Shown here one piece after another: positions 21,785 to 31,619 of a DNA stretch of 64,000 nt; within the stretch, counting starts at the first letter, position 1; the number at the start of each line of letters is the position of its first letter. Under the pieces are notes generated by a model. That model was not told where the DNA came from. It searched no databases and saw only the letters and a program-made list of their open reading frames with translations. This DNA comes from Laburnicola sp. R22_1 (lineage: Eukaryota; Ascomycota; Dothideomycetes; Pleosporales; Didymosphaeriaceae), in NCBI GenBank assembly GCA_014281115.1, contig JACONQ010000009.1:620001-684000 (forward strand). The letters are read 5' to 3'. The position numbers and the translations under genes are program-made.

Positions 21785-23149
21785 TCATCTCACCCCTTTG
21801 TCCTGCCCTGCTACCACCCTCACGACCGGCACCACTACGTTCGGCCACTGACACCGATTCGCTACATCCTCACCCGTCGCGCAGTGCTTCTGACTGATCC
21901 AGCACCGTCGACAGCTGTGACTCCCGCCTCCGTCCCAGATCCCCCGTCGAAACGCATCCAGCTCCATGCCTGTGACGCCTGCGTACGCGGTGCACTGCAT
22001 CGCCTTGTACCTCTGCCACTCACCCATCTCTACGTCGCCATCCCCGATCAGCCAGCACACCACGCACCCCTTCCGCACCTCGTCCAGCACCTCCTGCATC
22101 TGCTGCCACGACACGCTCGCCTCCCGTTGCGCGTCCTGCCAGCCTCGAGCCCCCTCTCCGCAACGGTCGCACCCAGCCGACTCCACATCGTTGCACTCGA
22201 TCCGCTTGCCGTCCAAGTAGCCGCTCATGAGCCCTCGCCGACACCCGCTGCCAATCAAGAACGTGCCCATGGCCTGCACGTCCAAGTCGTCGCTATTCCG
22301 CTTCATCGTCCGCTCCATCTTGCCCTGCTCCACCGACACCACCGAATCCACCCGCTCGCCAGCCCGTTCTCCGCGCCCGCTCTCCTGCGCATAGTCGATC
22401 ATGCTCCCCGGCATCCCCACGTGCAGTATGAACACGATCCTAGGGAAGTCGACCCCTGTGCCCAGCGCCGATATAGCTACCATCAGCCCTCCGTCCGTCA
22501 GCCACTGCTCCAGCCGCTCTGCCCGGTCGACGTCGCTGGCGTAGTAGTACGCGCACGCGAGCGCCTCGGCCAAGTCTTCGCACTGCTGCTTGCTGCGGCA
22601 GTACACCACTCCCTTCTCTCCTCTGTTGAGCAGCTGCTGTTGCCGCCGTCGACACATTGCCAGCGCCGTTTCCTGCGCCTTGCCCCGCCCGCGCCACGAC
22701 ACGTAGTACCGCGTGTTCGGCCGAACCGTGCTCGCCCGGATGTACGTCGCGCACGGAAGCAGCATGCTCGTGGCCAGCTCGCCCTCCCTCGTCGGTGGCA
22801 GCGTGGCCGTGAGCAGCGCCATCGGGCACGCCAGCAGTGGGAGATTCCTCGGCAGCGCCAGCTTCGGCCGCCAGTCGCTTGACGAGATGATGAGATGACA
22901 CTCGTCCACCACCACCCGCCGCAGCAGCCCCTTGCCGCTAAGCATGTTTGCGTATCCTAGAAAGTTGCCGTTGCTGATTGTGTCACCTGCTACGCCTGCG
23001 CTGACCACCACAGCGGCAGCCGGGCTACTCTCGCCATGCTTCCACTCTGTGCAGTCGATGCCGCACTTCTGCATGCGGTCGACCACATCCTCGATGAGCG
23101 CTCGGTACGGCGCCACCGTCACCCCAGCGTCGTCCATGCAAGCCGGCAT
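21785..23149 (-). pseudogene. Telomere-linked RecQ-type helicase, N-terminally truncated
   Basis: The 454-codon frame carries superfamily-2 helicase motifs in order: motif Ia-like VAPYRALIEDVVDRM, motif II VVVDECHLI, motif III LLTATLPP, motif IV region GVVYCRSKQQCEDLAEAL, motif V ISALGTGVDFP and motif VI QESGRGERAG, then a Cys-rich tail (CDRCGEGARG, GCVVCWL, HSCRRCW). This is the layout of the fungal telomere-linked helicases (TLH) that occupy subtelomeres. The Walker A motif and everything upstream are missing: the frame begins exactly where TTTAGGG repeats start (23149-23172). The product would lack ATP-binding residues, so it is a gene fragment rather than a working helicase. GC content is clearly higher than in the neighbours. 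Confidence 0.8.
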
Positions 23150-23172
23150 TTAGGTTTAGGGTTTAGGGTTAG
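23149..23172 (+). repeat. Interstitial telomere-like repeat (TTTAGGG)
   Basis: The plus strand reads TTTAGG, TTTAGGG, TTTAGGG, TTAG without interruption. The G-rich strand points to higher coordinates, so if it is a former chromosome end it capped the RecQ side. The heptamer differs from the TTAGGG hexamer usual in fungi. Confidence 0.8.
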
Positions 23173-23830
23173 CTGGCCCGGCGGCAGGGTCTTCTTCGGC
23201 TAGAGGGGCGCGACGCTCATGTGCAGCGTGTCTCCCTTCTTTCCCAAGCGGACGAGGTTGTTGAGGACCTGGCTGCGGTGGGACGGCGGGGTCTGGAGGA
23301 AGAGCTGCTGGCAGTAGACAATGTCGAACCTCGTGGACGGGACTCGCGCATGACTTTGGTGAGGCCTGGAAGGAAGTCCTCCGTGCGGAGGTCGGCGATG
23401 TAGAGCTTGAAGTCAACGCCGGCCGTGTAGCCCTTGTGAATGCCGTCACGCTCAGCAGTTCTGTGCTCTACACATCTCTCCTGGTCACAAATCCTGGATA
23501 ATCGCAGTATCCGGTCTCGGCTGATAATTGTTTCCGGTCTTCTTTCAGTCTTATCCGGCGCCAGCGGCAGAAAGTACCAGTGTAGATTGATCTTGTCCTT
23601 CGAGTACACCAACGGTACAGCAAGCACCCGAGGTTTGTCCTCTGCTGCACCGTGGGACAGCATGTACGGTTCAATTCGTCTGATGCCGTTTCACTCATTT
23701 TGCTGCGCCGCTGCTTGATCCTTATGGCGTTGGGAGACGGCGGGACATTTGGGTCGCGCGGCGCGAGAATTATAGTAGAGATATATTCCTTAAGGGTGAT
23801 AAGGAGCTCGCGGTCGTAATCGACGAGAAT
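23173..23830 (-). pseudogene. Broken gene, possible SAM methyltransferase
   Basis: Minus-strand coding-like pieces lie in different frames: KEYISTIILAPRDPNVPP at the 5' side (an in-frame TAG lies just upstream of it), then KLYIADLRTEDFLPGLTK and, one frame over, TRFDIVYCQQLFLQTPPSH followed by VLNNLVRLGKKGDTLHM. The FDIVYCQQ and following motif resemble the motif-IV strand of class I methyltransferases such as mRNA cap methyltransferases, and ADLR could be the motif-II/III acid. At least one frameshift (near 23335) and stops are present, and it ends against the TTTAGGG repeats. The family call is tentative. Confidence 0.35.
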
Positions 23831-24515
23831 CTAGTATGCGACCAGCTTTAGGCTCGTATCGACATTGTTGTTCGGTCGGGTGGGCGACGGTGGGCGCACA
23901 TAGTCGGACAGAGGGGTTGGTCGGCGTTGGTCGGCATTGAGGGGGAAGGATTCGGGGTTAGATAATAATTTCTAACTATCCTCAAGGGCTTGGAGGTTCC
24001 CCTGCGTAAAGGGTAGAGACGGGCATGAGGTGCGCTGGGCCTGAAGGCGGCGATGAGCAGACTTCGCGACGTTTGGCGGGCCCTGCCGATAACGATTCAG
24101 GCGTCGTACCGTCCTCCGATCGTGCATGTTTTTGCGGTGGCATGAAAATAGGCTGGACGAGATGGTGAGTTGGATGGATAGCATGGTTGTTGACAGTCGG
24201 AGGATGCCGTGTCTGGAGATGTGACGGAACAGTTATCTGGCGGCTTGGCGGGTGATTGTCAAGGGTAGGTCTATTTGCCAAGACGTTGGCGAGCGAATCG
24301 GACGGTAGCAGGGACTGTGTCCTCAATCAGCCTCCTATTTGAACCACCGTCTGGTTAGGCTCCAGGTCTCTTCCTTCTCGCATTACCTCACTGCAAGCTA
24401 CGCCTATTTGAATATCTATACGCTGTGCAGTTAGACTATACGAGCCTTTCTCCGTGTTCCATCGCAGCTTCATCTGCAGAGTAAGACCGAGTTCTTCAAA
24501 GTCCCCCAAACCTAT
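23831..24515. other. Intergenic, nothing recognised
   Basis: A GTCGG/GGTTGG-rich stretch at 23870-23960 and short open frames on the minus strand (23972-24326) without recognisable motifs. Confidence 0.5.
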
Positions 24516-26143
24516 ATGATAAACTCTGCTAATTTTGTTTCATTCTTCAAGCTAGAATCAACGATCGCTATGCCGCCGACACTGGAGCTTATTGGTCGAG
24601 GTCCTATCACGATCGAGTCGGCCGTCGAGGAGGAGAAAAATGTCATCAATTGGGCCTCTTATGGTCCTGCGACTAAAAAGCTTTATCAAGAGATTTGGGA
24701 ACAAAGAGATTCGGTGGAAGCTCTTGTCAAGCATCACATGGCTCTGGGCAAACAAGACAAATGCACCGTGCTTCCGCCACATCACTGGATTCGAGGTAGC
24801 TTTAACGTCTGCGTCATTATCGAAGTGAACTCGAGTTGTCGGAAGGTCGTCTTTCGTTGTCCTATGCCACACAAGCTTGCCGAAGCCAGATACCCAGGCA
24901 GCATAGACGAGAAATTAAGCTGCGAGGTGGGAGCGTATGTATGGGTCGAAGAGAAGTGCCCGGAGATCCGCTCGCCACACTTGTTTGGCTTTGGATTCTT
25001 GGGCGGCCGCCATGTAAGTCTCCACTTCGTCGTTTGTCTTTGACCTCCCTAACAGAGTAGTTCACGCATACGAAACATATGCCAATTTTCCCTCGCATCG
25101 GTCGACTGTTTTGGCGTTCCATCTACACGGTTTGCCGACTTCCGTTACTTTCCCACTACGTCCGGAATCCGCCGAGGCATCAGGTGCGTTTTGCTTACAT
25201 GGTTTTGGAGTATCTGGGTCCCGAAACAGGTCAAATGCTTTCAGATACGTTTGATACGTATCGAGAGGACGAAGCACGTAGGCAGAGGCTGTTTGGAGGT
25301 ATATCGCGGATACTGCTTTCTCTCGCGCGTATTCCTCAGGTGCAAATTGGATCCTTCCAGTTCAATGACAACGGCATCGTCACGTTGACGAATCGACCTC
25401 TTACCTGTTCAATGATGATTTTAGAAAATGATGGCGCAACCAGGACAATACAGAGGAACGACACATTTAGTTGTACTGATGCATTCGTATCGGACACGCT
25501 CACCTTTCATGATCGCCGCTTCCTTAGCCAGCCGAACGCTGTCTACAATGAGAGTGATTGTCGTGGCCAGATGGCAGTCAAGACACTACTCCGGGTATTA
25601 TCACACGTTTATATCAAACGAGAACTCCGCAACGGCCCATTCGTACTTCAGCTTACTGACTTTCATGCGAGTAACATTTTGGTTGACAATCAGTGGAATG
25701 TCACGGGCTTGATAGACCTGGAGTGGATATGTGCCCTTCCCTCAGAGATGCTCGAGGTACCGTCCTGGTTGACCGGCCATGCCGTTGACCAGATTAAAGG
25801 CGAGAAACTGGACCAGTTTGATCGGATACGACGAGAGTTCATGCGTGTATTTGAGGAGGAAGAGCGAACAACGAAAACTAAGGCAGGGCACAATATCACC
25901 CTCTCAGAAGTTATGCAGGACATGTGGGAGTCAAAAGGAGTGTGGTTTTGGCATTGTGTGTCATCTGTGAATGCTATGTACTTCGTTCTCGAGACTCACT
26001 TGTATCCGCCAAAATCCCTTTCACTCGAAGCCGAAAGGGTTGTATCAAGATTCTGGTGCAGAGACTCGGAGGATGTTGTTAGGAAGAAGCTCGCGGACAA
26101 GCAAGCATACGACGATGAGCTTCGAAAATTGTTCCGTAAATGA
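24516..26143 (+). CDS. APH-like (aminoglycoside phosphotransferase fold) kinase
   Basis: Two exons, 24516-25013 and 25061-26143, join in frame across a 47-bp intron (GTAAGT..GAGTAG), giving 526 residues from the first ATG; a second ATG at 24570 would remove 18. The product resembles the large fungal APH/choline-kinase-like family: an N-lobe ending PHLFGFGFLGGRHFTH, the hinge-like FAYMVLEYLGPETGQM, the catalytic region PFVLQLTDFHASNILVD (Asp and Asn of the Brenner motif present, the usual His two residues before Asp is Leu) and LIDLEW, equivalent to DFG. These enzymes phosphorylate small molecules; the substrate cannot be told. Both exons are free of stops, so the gene appears functional. It is flanked by broken DNA on both sides. 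Confidence 0.85.
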
Positions 26144-26957
26144 ATGGTTATAGGCGCTGTCACATAGCCCCCCGAGGTCGGAATTTATAGAGTGTAAGTG
26201 ATTTAAGCGTACCACAAATCGTTGTTGGAGGGTCTTCATTGTAATAGCTCCTGCCGACCTGAATTGTGCCAGCTAAAGTGAGGATCCTCTGCCGTTATTC
26301 TTTCTTCTCTCCGTCCCCTTTCTCCTCTTTCTCCTTCTTCTCCCGGTTTTGTCGTCTCTTTGCTTGGGCGCTCTTGCCAGAAGAAATTACCGTGGCTACG
26401 TCTTTCCCCTTTCCGCTCACCGCGACTTGTGCCTCCTTCTCAATACCACTGTATTCTCCAGAAGAGTGACCGTCATTTCCTTCCTCGGGCATTTTGTCCT
26501 TCGGCGGATATGGATAGGATAAGAAGATCTTAGTCAGACGATGTAATACCAAGGAACGCTCTTGAAGAGGAAGCTAGATAGTCTGATAGAAGGTAGAGCT
26601 TGCAAGACAAAGAAGAAAGTTGCCCGGCGGTTGAGACGCGACCTGTGCGAAACTAATACACTTAAGCAGGAAGTTGGCTTTGTTCTGACTAGTGTAGGCA
26701 ACCACGCCGGGAACTCTCGTGTTGGGTTGTCTGCATGCGCAATGTCCCATTCCGCGTCCTCCACCATCCTATCACATCTCATTTGACAGAGCGGGGCACG
26801 ACGGGGCTGATGGGACCATCAGCTAGCGCCTTCCTTCAACGAAGTAAATTTGGGTTCGTCACCTTGCATTCGTTAGCACGGAAGCCACCTTATCCGGTGA
26901 GATAGCATGCTAGGGAATGCATACGGACGGAATAAACGTGGCATTTGGCCCTCACAC
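26144..26957. other. Intergenic, one lysine-rich ORF
   Basis: A minus-strand frame at 26295-26552 would encode a Lys/Glu-rich tail (SAQAKRRQNREKKEKEEKG); it coincides with a pyrimidine-rich run (CCTTTCTCCTCTTTCTCC) and may be low-complexity DNA. ATG at 26562 opens a 74-codon basic frame with no relatives that I recognise. Confidence 0.4.
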
Positions 26958-26960
26958 CTA

Positions 26961-29076
26961 CCCGTTTTTCTCGCTTGACGCACGGGCTCACCTGACGCAC
27001 ACTTTTCCAAAAATCCCCACAATTGAAATAGATGTAGCTCCACCAATATGGACCCGATTGAGCAGGCGCTGGCATCTTTGAAATCCTTGGAGCTTGGAGG
27101 AAAAGTTAATATGCGCAGACAGCAAAAAAGTATGGTGTTGAACGATCTACGCTATCGCGAAGGTGGCGCGGTGTACAGGGCTCCCGTGCAGCCCAATATG
27201 AGAATCAACGACTTCTCAACGACCGTCAGGAGCTAGAGCTGGTACAATACGTTGACGAGCTCTGCCAGCGAGGGCTACCGCCTACGAGAAACATGCTACG
27301 CAACTTTGCTACTGAAATAAGCGGCAAACAAGTGGGAAGCTCTTAGCTGGATTGGTTCATTAAGCGTCACCATCTCGACCTAGTATTAAAATGGACGAAT
27401 GGCATGGACAAGGATAGGAAGAGAGCTAATTCTGCCTTCAAGTACGCACTCTATTTCGAGCTCTTGAAGCGTAAGATCGAGCAGTACGAGATTAAGCCAC
27501 AGCACACCTACAATATGGACGAGAAGGGCTTCCTCATCGGCGTACTATTAAAGATGAAGCGGGTGTTCTCTCGACAGAGGTATGAGGAGGGGGGAACTAG
27601 GCAAATGATTCAGGACGGCAATCGTAAATGGATTACGACAATTGCTTGCATATGCGCTAATAGATCGTCTCTATCCCCAGGCCTTATCTACTAGGCTGTC
27701 TCGGGCAATATTCAAGACTTATAGCTGCAGGATTTTGATCCTACAATACACACGGCCTTCTTTGCTTCCTCTCCTAGTAGATAGACGAACGATAACCTTG
27801 GGCTTTAATAGTTAAAGACTATCTTTGATCAAGAGACTAAATCAAAGGTTCGACCACAACAGTATCAACTGCTTATCCTCGATGGCCATAGCTCCCACAT
27901 CAATATAAAGTTTATTAAGTACTGCGACGACAACAAGATCCTCCTAGCAGTCTATCCTCCTCATAGTACTCATACGCTGCAGCCGCTTGACGTCACTCTG
28001 TTCAGGCCACTCTCACAAGCCTACTCGTACGAGGTAGCACGATTTATGGAGGAATCTCAAGCCTTCTCTGCGCTTACTAAGCGAGACTTCTTTCGCATAT
28101 TCTGGACTGCGTAGGAGAAAGCTTTTACTGCAAAGAATATCCTCTCTGGCTTCAAATTGTGTGGCCTTCACCCCTTCAAGCCAGAGGTTATCTTAGAACA
28201 ATTTAGCCACACTAAGGCTAAGAGACCATCATCCAGCAAGAGCTCAAGGTCTGTCCTTACGGCTGACGATTAGAGGAAGGTTACTAAGATTCTACGAGCA
28301 GTTGTTGACAACGTATACAACTCCAAGGCTAAGCTGCTCTCACAAATAATCCACTCGCTCTCTACTCAAAATATAATGTTAAAACTTAAAGTTTAAGGCC
28401 TCAAAAAAGCGCTAGTTAATGAGAAGAAGCGTCAGAAGAGAGGCAAAGCGCTCCAGCTTAAGCAGCCTCTAGTTCAGGATAGTAGTGCTATCTTTTAGAG
28501 CCTAAACAAGGTGCAGCTAGCGCGTGAGCGTGAAACTTAAAAGGCAGAGGCAGCAGAGGCAGAGAGGCTCCAAAAAGAGGAGGATAGTCAGCGCAAGGCA
28601 ATTGAGAAAGCCAAGAAGCAATAAGCTTTAGAGGAGAGGCGTCGTATGAAGGCTACTGCAAAGGAGATCCGGCTTCAAGAGCAAGCGCAGAAGCAGCAGG
28701 AAAAGGAGGACAATAGACAGGCTCGGCTTGCTGCTGCGCAGCTTCAAAAGGACATCCAATTTGCTAAACAGGCTAGAAAAGCAAGGAAGCAGCAGTCTAT
28801 TATCCCTCAGGAGGTTCGTGGCAGCGAGCAATTGGTTGTTGAGGTCATTGAGGCCCCGCAGGCGACAAATCGTCAGGGGCGGCATATCAACCTCCCTACA
28901 AGATATCGTGATTAGATAATCAATTAGACTTTTTCGCCATACTTGATTGCCTACTACTGTTCAAAATTAGACGATATAGAGATTTGTGTGAGGCTCAGTA
29001 GCTTCAAAAGCATTTGACGATGTTCGGCAAAAACCGTGCGCCAGGTGAGCCCGTGCGTCAGGCGAGAAAAACGGGT
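26961..29076 (+). mobile_element. Pogo-like element 1, RIP-damaged
   Basis: Terminal inverted repeats of about 43 bp (CCCGTTTTTCTCGC..GCACGGGCTCACCTG at 26961; complement ending 29076) sit between TA dinucleotides (26959-26960 and 29077-29078), the Tc1/mariner target duplication. Two substitutions separate the two arms. The 2116-bp unit contains one transposase (separate entry). Confidence 0.9.
27048..28915 (+). pseudogene. Pogo-type transposase of element 1, many TAG stops
   Basis: Starts MDPIEQALASLKSLELGG. From about 27360 a single frame carries YNMDEKGFLIGVLLKMKRVF, then QLLILDGHSSHINIKFI and PPHSTHTLQPLDVTLFRPLS (three catalytic Asp), and a long basic coiled tail ending ATNRQGRHINLPTRYRD. 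At least ten internal stops occur, nearly all TAG at positions where the sister copy at 29637-31518 has Gln or Trp, the RIP signature. The N-terminal part after residue 30 is frameshifted. It cannot make a transposase. Confidence 0.85.
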
Positions 29077-29078
29077 AG

Positions 29079-29472
29079 CCGAACTGCATATGCAGGCGAC
29101 TGGAAGACGACAGAATACTATGCAAGGCAGAGACGCGGCAGTGGCACCTGTCACTAGCCCCTTTTCCACCATCTGTGCAACGTCATGGAGGATAGCATGC
29201 TTTTCTCAGCGAGGAGGAGAGGAAGAGGCGTATTTTGTTTACATGCGATTGGGCTAGCTCGTCACCATTACACGCCAAATATGCATGGGCCATAGCTCAC
29301 TGACGCACCTCTCGCCGCATGCAGACTGATCACTTTCGTGACCTTTCCGCCTGCGCTAGCCATGCCTCAATTGAATCGAATCAGATTAGTTGTACTAGTT
29401 GGGTTTTCTCAACGGCAGGATACGTTAAGAACAGGAAGCGGGAAGCCTTGCACGCTGACTATGCATGGGCCA
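29079..29472. other. Spacer with duplicated target sequence
   Basis: No supported gene. The 15-bp word TATGCATGGGCCATA occurs at 29278-29292 and again at 29459-29473, directly at the left end of element 2. Around the first copy GCTCACT follows, and the same GCTCACT follows the right end of element 2 at 31611. Confidence 0.6.
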
Positions 29473-29474
29473 TA

Positions 29475-31608
29475 CCGAATTCGGCCACTCAACGCACAGA
29501 CCCCACTCAACGCACAGTTTGAGGATAGCCACCACTATTACTTTTGAAGCTGCAGAGCTCTATATATATCGTAAAATCACTAGATTTTTTAGAGTAGCAT
29601 TTGCAGAAGCTTGATAAATCGATTGGCAACGATAAACTACGTGTGATACCTCTGTGGGAGGCGTACTTTGCGAGTGCGCGTTGATGGGCCGGATGCCTCC
29701 ACCACCCCTTTAATAACTAATAGATCCTCAACATCAACCTCTAGGTCCTCAATAACATGAGCAGGAGGTGCAGGAGCCTCGAGGCTACGCGCCTTACCCT
29801 TTTTGGCCAATTGTATATCAGTCCTGAGTTGCTTTTCAGCTGCGCGCGCAAGTAGATCTTCTTCGCGCTCTGCCGCCTTCCTCTGCTGTTTTTGCAACCT
29901 AACCTCTTTTGCAGCCATCCTTTTCTGCGCCCTTTGCTTAAGCATAGCCTGTTTCTCCTACTTTTTCTGCTCCTTAGCTAGCTTGTCGCGCTCCTTCTAG
30001 TGTTGTAGTTCTTCTACTTTGGCGTCTTTTTTAGCCTGGCGATTGCGGGCAGCCTCAACTTTTGATGGCGACCAGAAGACGGCGCCGCTAGCGTAATTCT
30101 TAGAGGGTTCAAGTAGTAATGCCTTGCCACGCTTACAGCGCTTCTTCTTATTAAAAAGGGCATCTCTAAGGCGATCGTTTTCGTGCTGGACGAGCTGTTT
30201 CTGAGTCGCTATTGCGTGTATTGTGTGAGACAGCTGCGAGACGCGTTTATCATTAAGATCCTCAACTACCTGTCGTAGAAGTCCTTCAATTTTACGCCAA
30301 TCGCTTGCAGAGAGTACTGACAACGTGCTATCGCTGCTTAATGGCCTCTTAGGCTCTAGATCCTTAAATTTCTTTAATATAGCGTTGCTATTCAGCGGAG
30401 AGATGCCAGTAACTTTAAAGGCGTTAATGATTGTTTCTTTAGCGAATGCAACTCTGTATGCCTTATAGAAGAAGCGGAAGAAGTCGCGCTTAGTGATAGA
30501 TGTAAGTCCTTGGCTGTTGTACATGAATTCGGAGAGCTCTTTTGTATATGCAGCTGAAAGAGGCTTAAAAAGGCAGACATCTAGAGGCTGTAGCGTATGA
30601 GTTGAATGCGGCGGGTAGATAGCTAGGAGGATTCAATTTTGATTGCAGAACTCAATAAACTCTATAGTAATATGTGAGCCATGCCCATCAAGAATTAGGA
30701 GTCGATAGTCGCGCTTTGCCTTCTTCTTAGTCTCCTCTTGAAAGCACCTCTTAAGCCAGGCAATCCCAAGTTCGTTGTTTGTCCATCCAGATGGTGATGA
30801 GGCGAAAAAGGCCTGGTGCTCTTAAGGATTGAAATCTTGTAGCTATGTGTCCTGGATGTTGCCAGAAGCCGCCTAATATATTAGGGCAGGTTTGAGAGAG
30901 CTGCCGTCGGCGCATATACAAGCTATCGTCGTTATCCACTCTCTATTACCGTCCTAGAGTACCTGCTTGACGCCTCCTTGCTCATATCGCTGTCAAGAGA
31001 ACACGCGCTTCATTTTTAACACTACCCCGATCAAGAAGCCCTTCTCATCCATATTGTATATATTTGACGGTGCGATATTGTACTGCTTGATCTTATTGTC
31101 TAAAAGCTTAAAATAGAGGGCGTATTTGAAGGCTGAATCGGCTTTGTAGCGCTGGCTATCGATGCCAGATGTCCATCGCAATATAAGGTCAATTTGATGC
31201 CGCGCAATGTAGCGATTAACCCAGTGATTTCCTGGCTCTTAATGTGCTATTTCTCCAGCGAAATTTCGTATCATCTCTCTCATAGGGGGTAGGCCTTGTA
31301 CACACAGCTTATCAATGTACTGTAGTAGCTGTTTTTCCTGTGTATTGTTGAGGAGTCGCTTTTTTCGGCCCGAGTTGCATAGGTGCCCTGAACCCTCGAT
31401 AGCGCTTCGAGAGCCGCGACCGCTCAACGCCGTACTCCCGAGCAACCTGGGATATATTAGGACGTTCTCCTAGCTCCAGGGATTTTAAAGCTTCAACAGC
31501 TGCGTCGATCGGGTCCATATTGGTGGAGTTATGAGGTGTTGAAAATATACGATTTTTAGTGTTAACTGTGCGTTGAGTGGGGTCTGTGCGTTGAGTGACC
31601 GAATACGG
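29475..31608 (-). mobile_element. Pogo-like element 2, RIP-damaged
   Basis: Ends CCG(A/T)ATTCGG(C/T)CACTCAACG mirror each other at 29475 and 31608, flanked by TA (29473-29474, 31609-31610). Each arm contains the word ACTCAACGCACAG twice. Length is 2134 bp, close to element 1, and the transposases are related. Orientation is opposite to element 1. Confidence 0.9.
29637..31518 (-). pseudogene. Pogo-type transposase of element 2
   Basis: Begins at ATG 31518 with MDPIDAAVEALKSLELGE and a CENP-B-like helix-turn-helix (VAREYGVERSRLSKRYRG). A frameshift near 31400 moves to the frame used by the rest: YNMDEKGFLIGVVLKMKRVF, RLLILDGHGSHITIEFIE, PPHSTHTLQPLDVCLFKPLS, then a basic coiled tail ending TRKVRLPQRYHT. 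About eight internal stops are present, mostly TAG. Long undamaged stretches remain (30524-29997, 29945-29637), so damage is lighter than in element 1. Confidence 0.88.
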
Positions 31609-31619
31609 TAGCTCACTTA

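Noticed and set aside
21884..22882. 332-codon plus-strand ORF opposite the RecQ gene
   Set aside because: His/Pro/Ala-rich antisense shadow; the minus strand carries ordered helicase motifs.
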